The position numbers and the translations under genes are program-made. A DNA stretch of 5,506 nucleotides from Geodermatophilaceae bacterium (GTDB lineage Bacteria > Actinomycetota > Actinomycetes > Mycobacteriales > Geodermatophilaceae), in NCBI GenBank assembly GCA_013811805.1, contig JACCUM010000187.1:1-5506 (forward strand). Direction: 5' to 3'. Positions 4,743 to 5,506 of the stretch are shown one piece after another; position 1 is the first letter of the stretch; every line of letters starts with the position of its first letter. The notes beneath the pieces were generated by a model. The model saw only the letters and a program-made list of their open reading frames with translations, had not been told where the DNA came from and made no database searches.

Positions 4743-5506
4743 TCATGCAGCGGACTTGGTTCGGGCCGCTTGCTTGTCGGCGTACGCGATCGCGGCTTCC
4801 CGTACCCACGCCCCGTCCTCGTGTGCGATCCGCCGGTGTTCGACCCGCTCGGCGTTGCACGGCCCATCACCACTGACCACCCGGTTGAAGTCATCCCAGT
4901 CGATCTGGCCGAAGTCGTAGTGACCGGTGGCCGCGTTCCAGCGCAGCTCCGCGTCCGGGAAGGTCACGCCGAGCGCCTCGGCCTGGGGTACGGACATGTC
5001 CACGTACCGCTGCCGGAGCTCGTCGTTGGTGTGCCGCTTGATTTTCCACGCCATCGACTGCTCGGTATTGGGCGACCGGTCATCCGGCGGGCCGAACATC
5101 ATCAGCGACGGCCACCACCAGCGATTGACCGATTCCTGCACCATCTCGCGCTGCGCGTCCGTTCCGCGCATCATCGTCATCAGCAGCTCGTAGCCCTGCC
5201 GCTGGTGAAAGGACTCCTCCTTGCAGATCCGGACCATCGCTCGGGCGTACGGCCCAAAAGAACTGCGGCACAACGGGACCTGATTGCAGATCGCGGCCCC
5301 GTCGACCAGCCAGCCGATCACGCCGACATCGGCGTACGACGGTGTCGGGTAGTTGAAGATCGAGGAGTACTTCTGCCGACCGCTGATCAGCATCTCGGTC
5401 ATCTCGCCGCGGTCGATACCGAGCGTTTCAGCTGCGGCATACAGGTACATCCCGTGCCCCGCCTCGTCCTGGACCTTGGCGAGCAGGATTGCCTTGCGCC
5501 GCAGGG
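4743..5506 (-). CDS. paaA: Phenylacetyl-CoA 1,2-epoxidase catalytic subunit PaaA (N-terminus beyond window)
   Basis: PaaA is the bacterial multicomponent-monooxygenase subunit whose diiron centre inserts oxygen into the ring of phenylacetyl-CoA. The frame is open from the right edge to TGA at 4745-4743, giving 253 visible residues. By comparison with the roughly 309-residue E. coli protein, some 60-80 N-terminal residues are missing. The visible start LRRKAILLAKVQDEAGHG carries the first E-X2-H iron-ligand motif (visible residues 14-17). The second, EESFH, ends at visible residue 100. Other strong family blocks are KYSSIFNYP, GWLVDGAAICNQ and GPYARAMVRICKEE, and the late DFGQIDWDDFNRVVSGDGPCN segment. 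The first Met inside the window, at 5450, is internal and not the start. paaB follows after 90 nt of dyad-rich sequence and its short upstream frame. Catalytic residues visible here are intact. Confidence 0.97.
   Translation of the reverse strand, partial: LRRKAILLAKVQDEAGHGMYLYAAAETLGIDRGEMTEMLISGRQKYSSIFNYPTPSYADVGVIGWLVDGAAICNQVPLCRSSFGPYARAMVRICKEESFHQRQGYELLMTMMRGTDAQREMVQESVNRWWWPSLMMFGPPDDRSPNTEQSMAWKIKRHTNDELRQRYVDMSVPQAEALGVTFPDAELRWNAATGHYDFGQIDWDDFNRVVSGDGPCNAERVEHRRIAHEDGAWVREAAIAYADKQAARTKSAA

Noticed and set aside
5448..5450. ATG at 5450 as the start of paaA
   Set aside because: The frame continues upstream to the window edge and encodes the conserved first iron-ligand motif (QDEAGHG) just before this Met, so it is internal.

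Overview
The window is high-GC DNA, dense in genes, from what is most likely an actinomycete. The supporting signs are the strong G/C preference at third codon positions, GTG starts, a regulator that looks leaderless, and actinobacterial-style N-terminal extensions on PaaB and PaaC. I cannot name the genus. A palindrome of the GGAGTGAAGGAC type in an intergenic gap looks like the dispersed repeats I associate with some actinomycetes (for example Pseudonocardiales), but this is recollection, not a search result.

Left part (1-1508). A DoxX-family membrane protein, cut by the left window edge, is read leftwards. It is divergent from a LysR-type regulator read rightwards. The 158-bp gap between them holds several dyads. 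Two of them share the pattern ACC-N5-GGT, have centres 21 bp apart, and lie just before and across the regulator's start codon, which suggests autoregulation and control of doxX.

Centre and right (1560-5506). All of this is on the minus strand and encodes the phenylacetyl-CoA 1,2-epoxidase operon in the order paaA-paaB-paaC-paaD-paaE; paaA is cut at its N-terminus by the right edge. PaaA is the diiron catalytic subunit and PaaC its structural partner. PaaB is the small subunit, PaaD the iron-sulphur maturation factor, and PaaE the FAD/2Fe-2S reductase that passes NADPH electrons to the diiron centre. Together they form the ring epoxide of phenylacetyl-CoA, the committed step of aerobic phenylacetate breakdown. 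The CoA ligase (paaK), the downstream enzymes and any PaaR-type regulator are not in the window. The LysR gene converges on paaE and is probably not part of the operon.

The genes are conventional; the unusual parts are two gaps inside the operon. paaB-paaC (9 nt) and paaC-paaD (4-nt overlap) are tightly coupled. paaA-paaB is separated by about 100 nt holding three dyads, two of them built on TATGCGCATA. paaD-paaE is separated by 119 nt holding a 53-bp inverted repeat with a competing hairpin and a possible anti-Shine-Dalgarno pairing for paaE. These gaps would allow separate control of the oxygenase core and the reductase. I see no RNA gene, CRISPR array, transposase or wholly new system.
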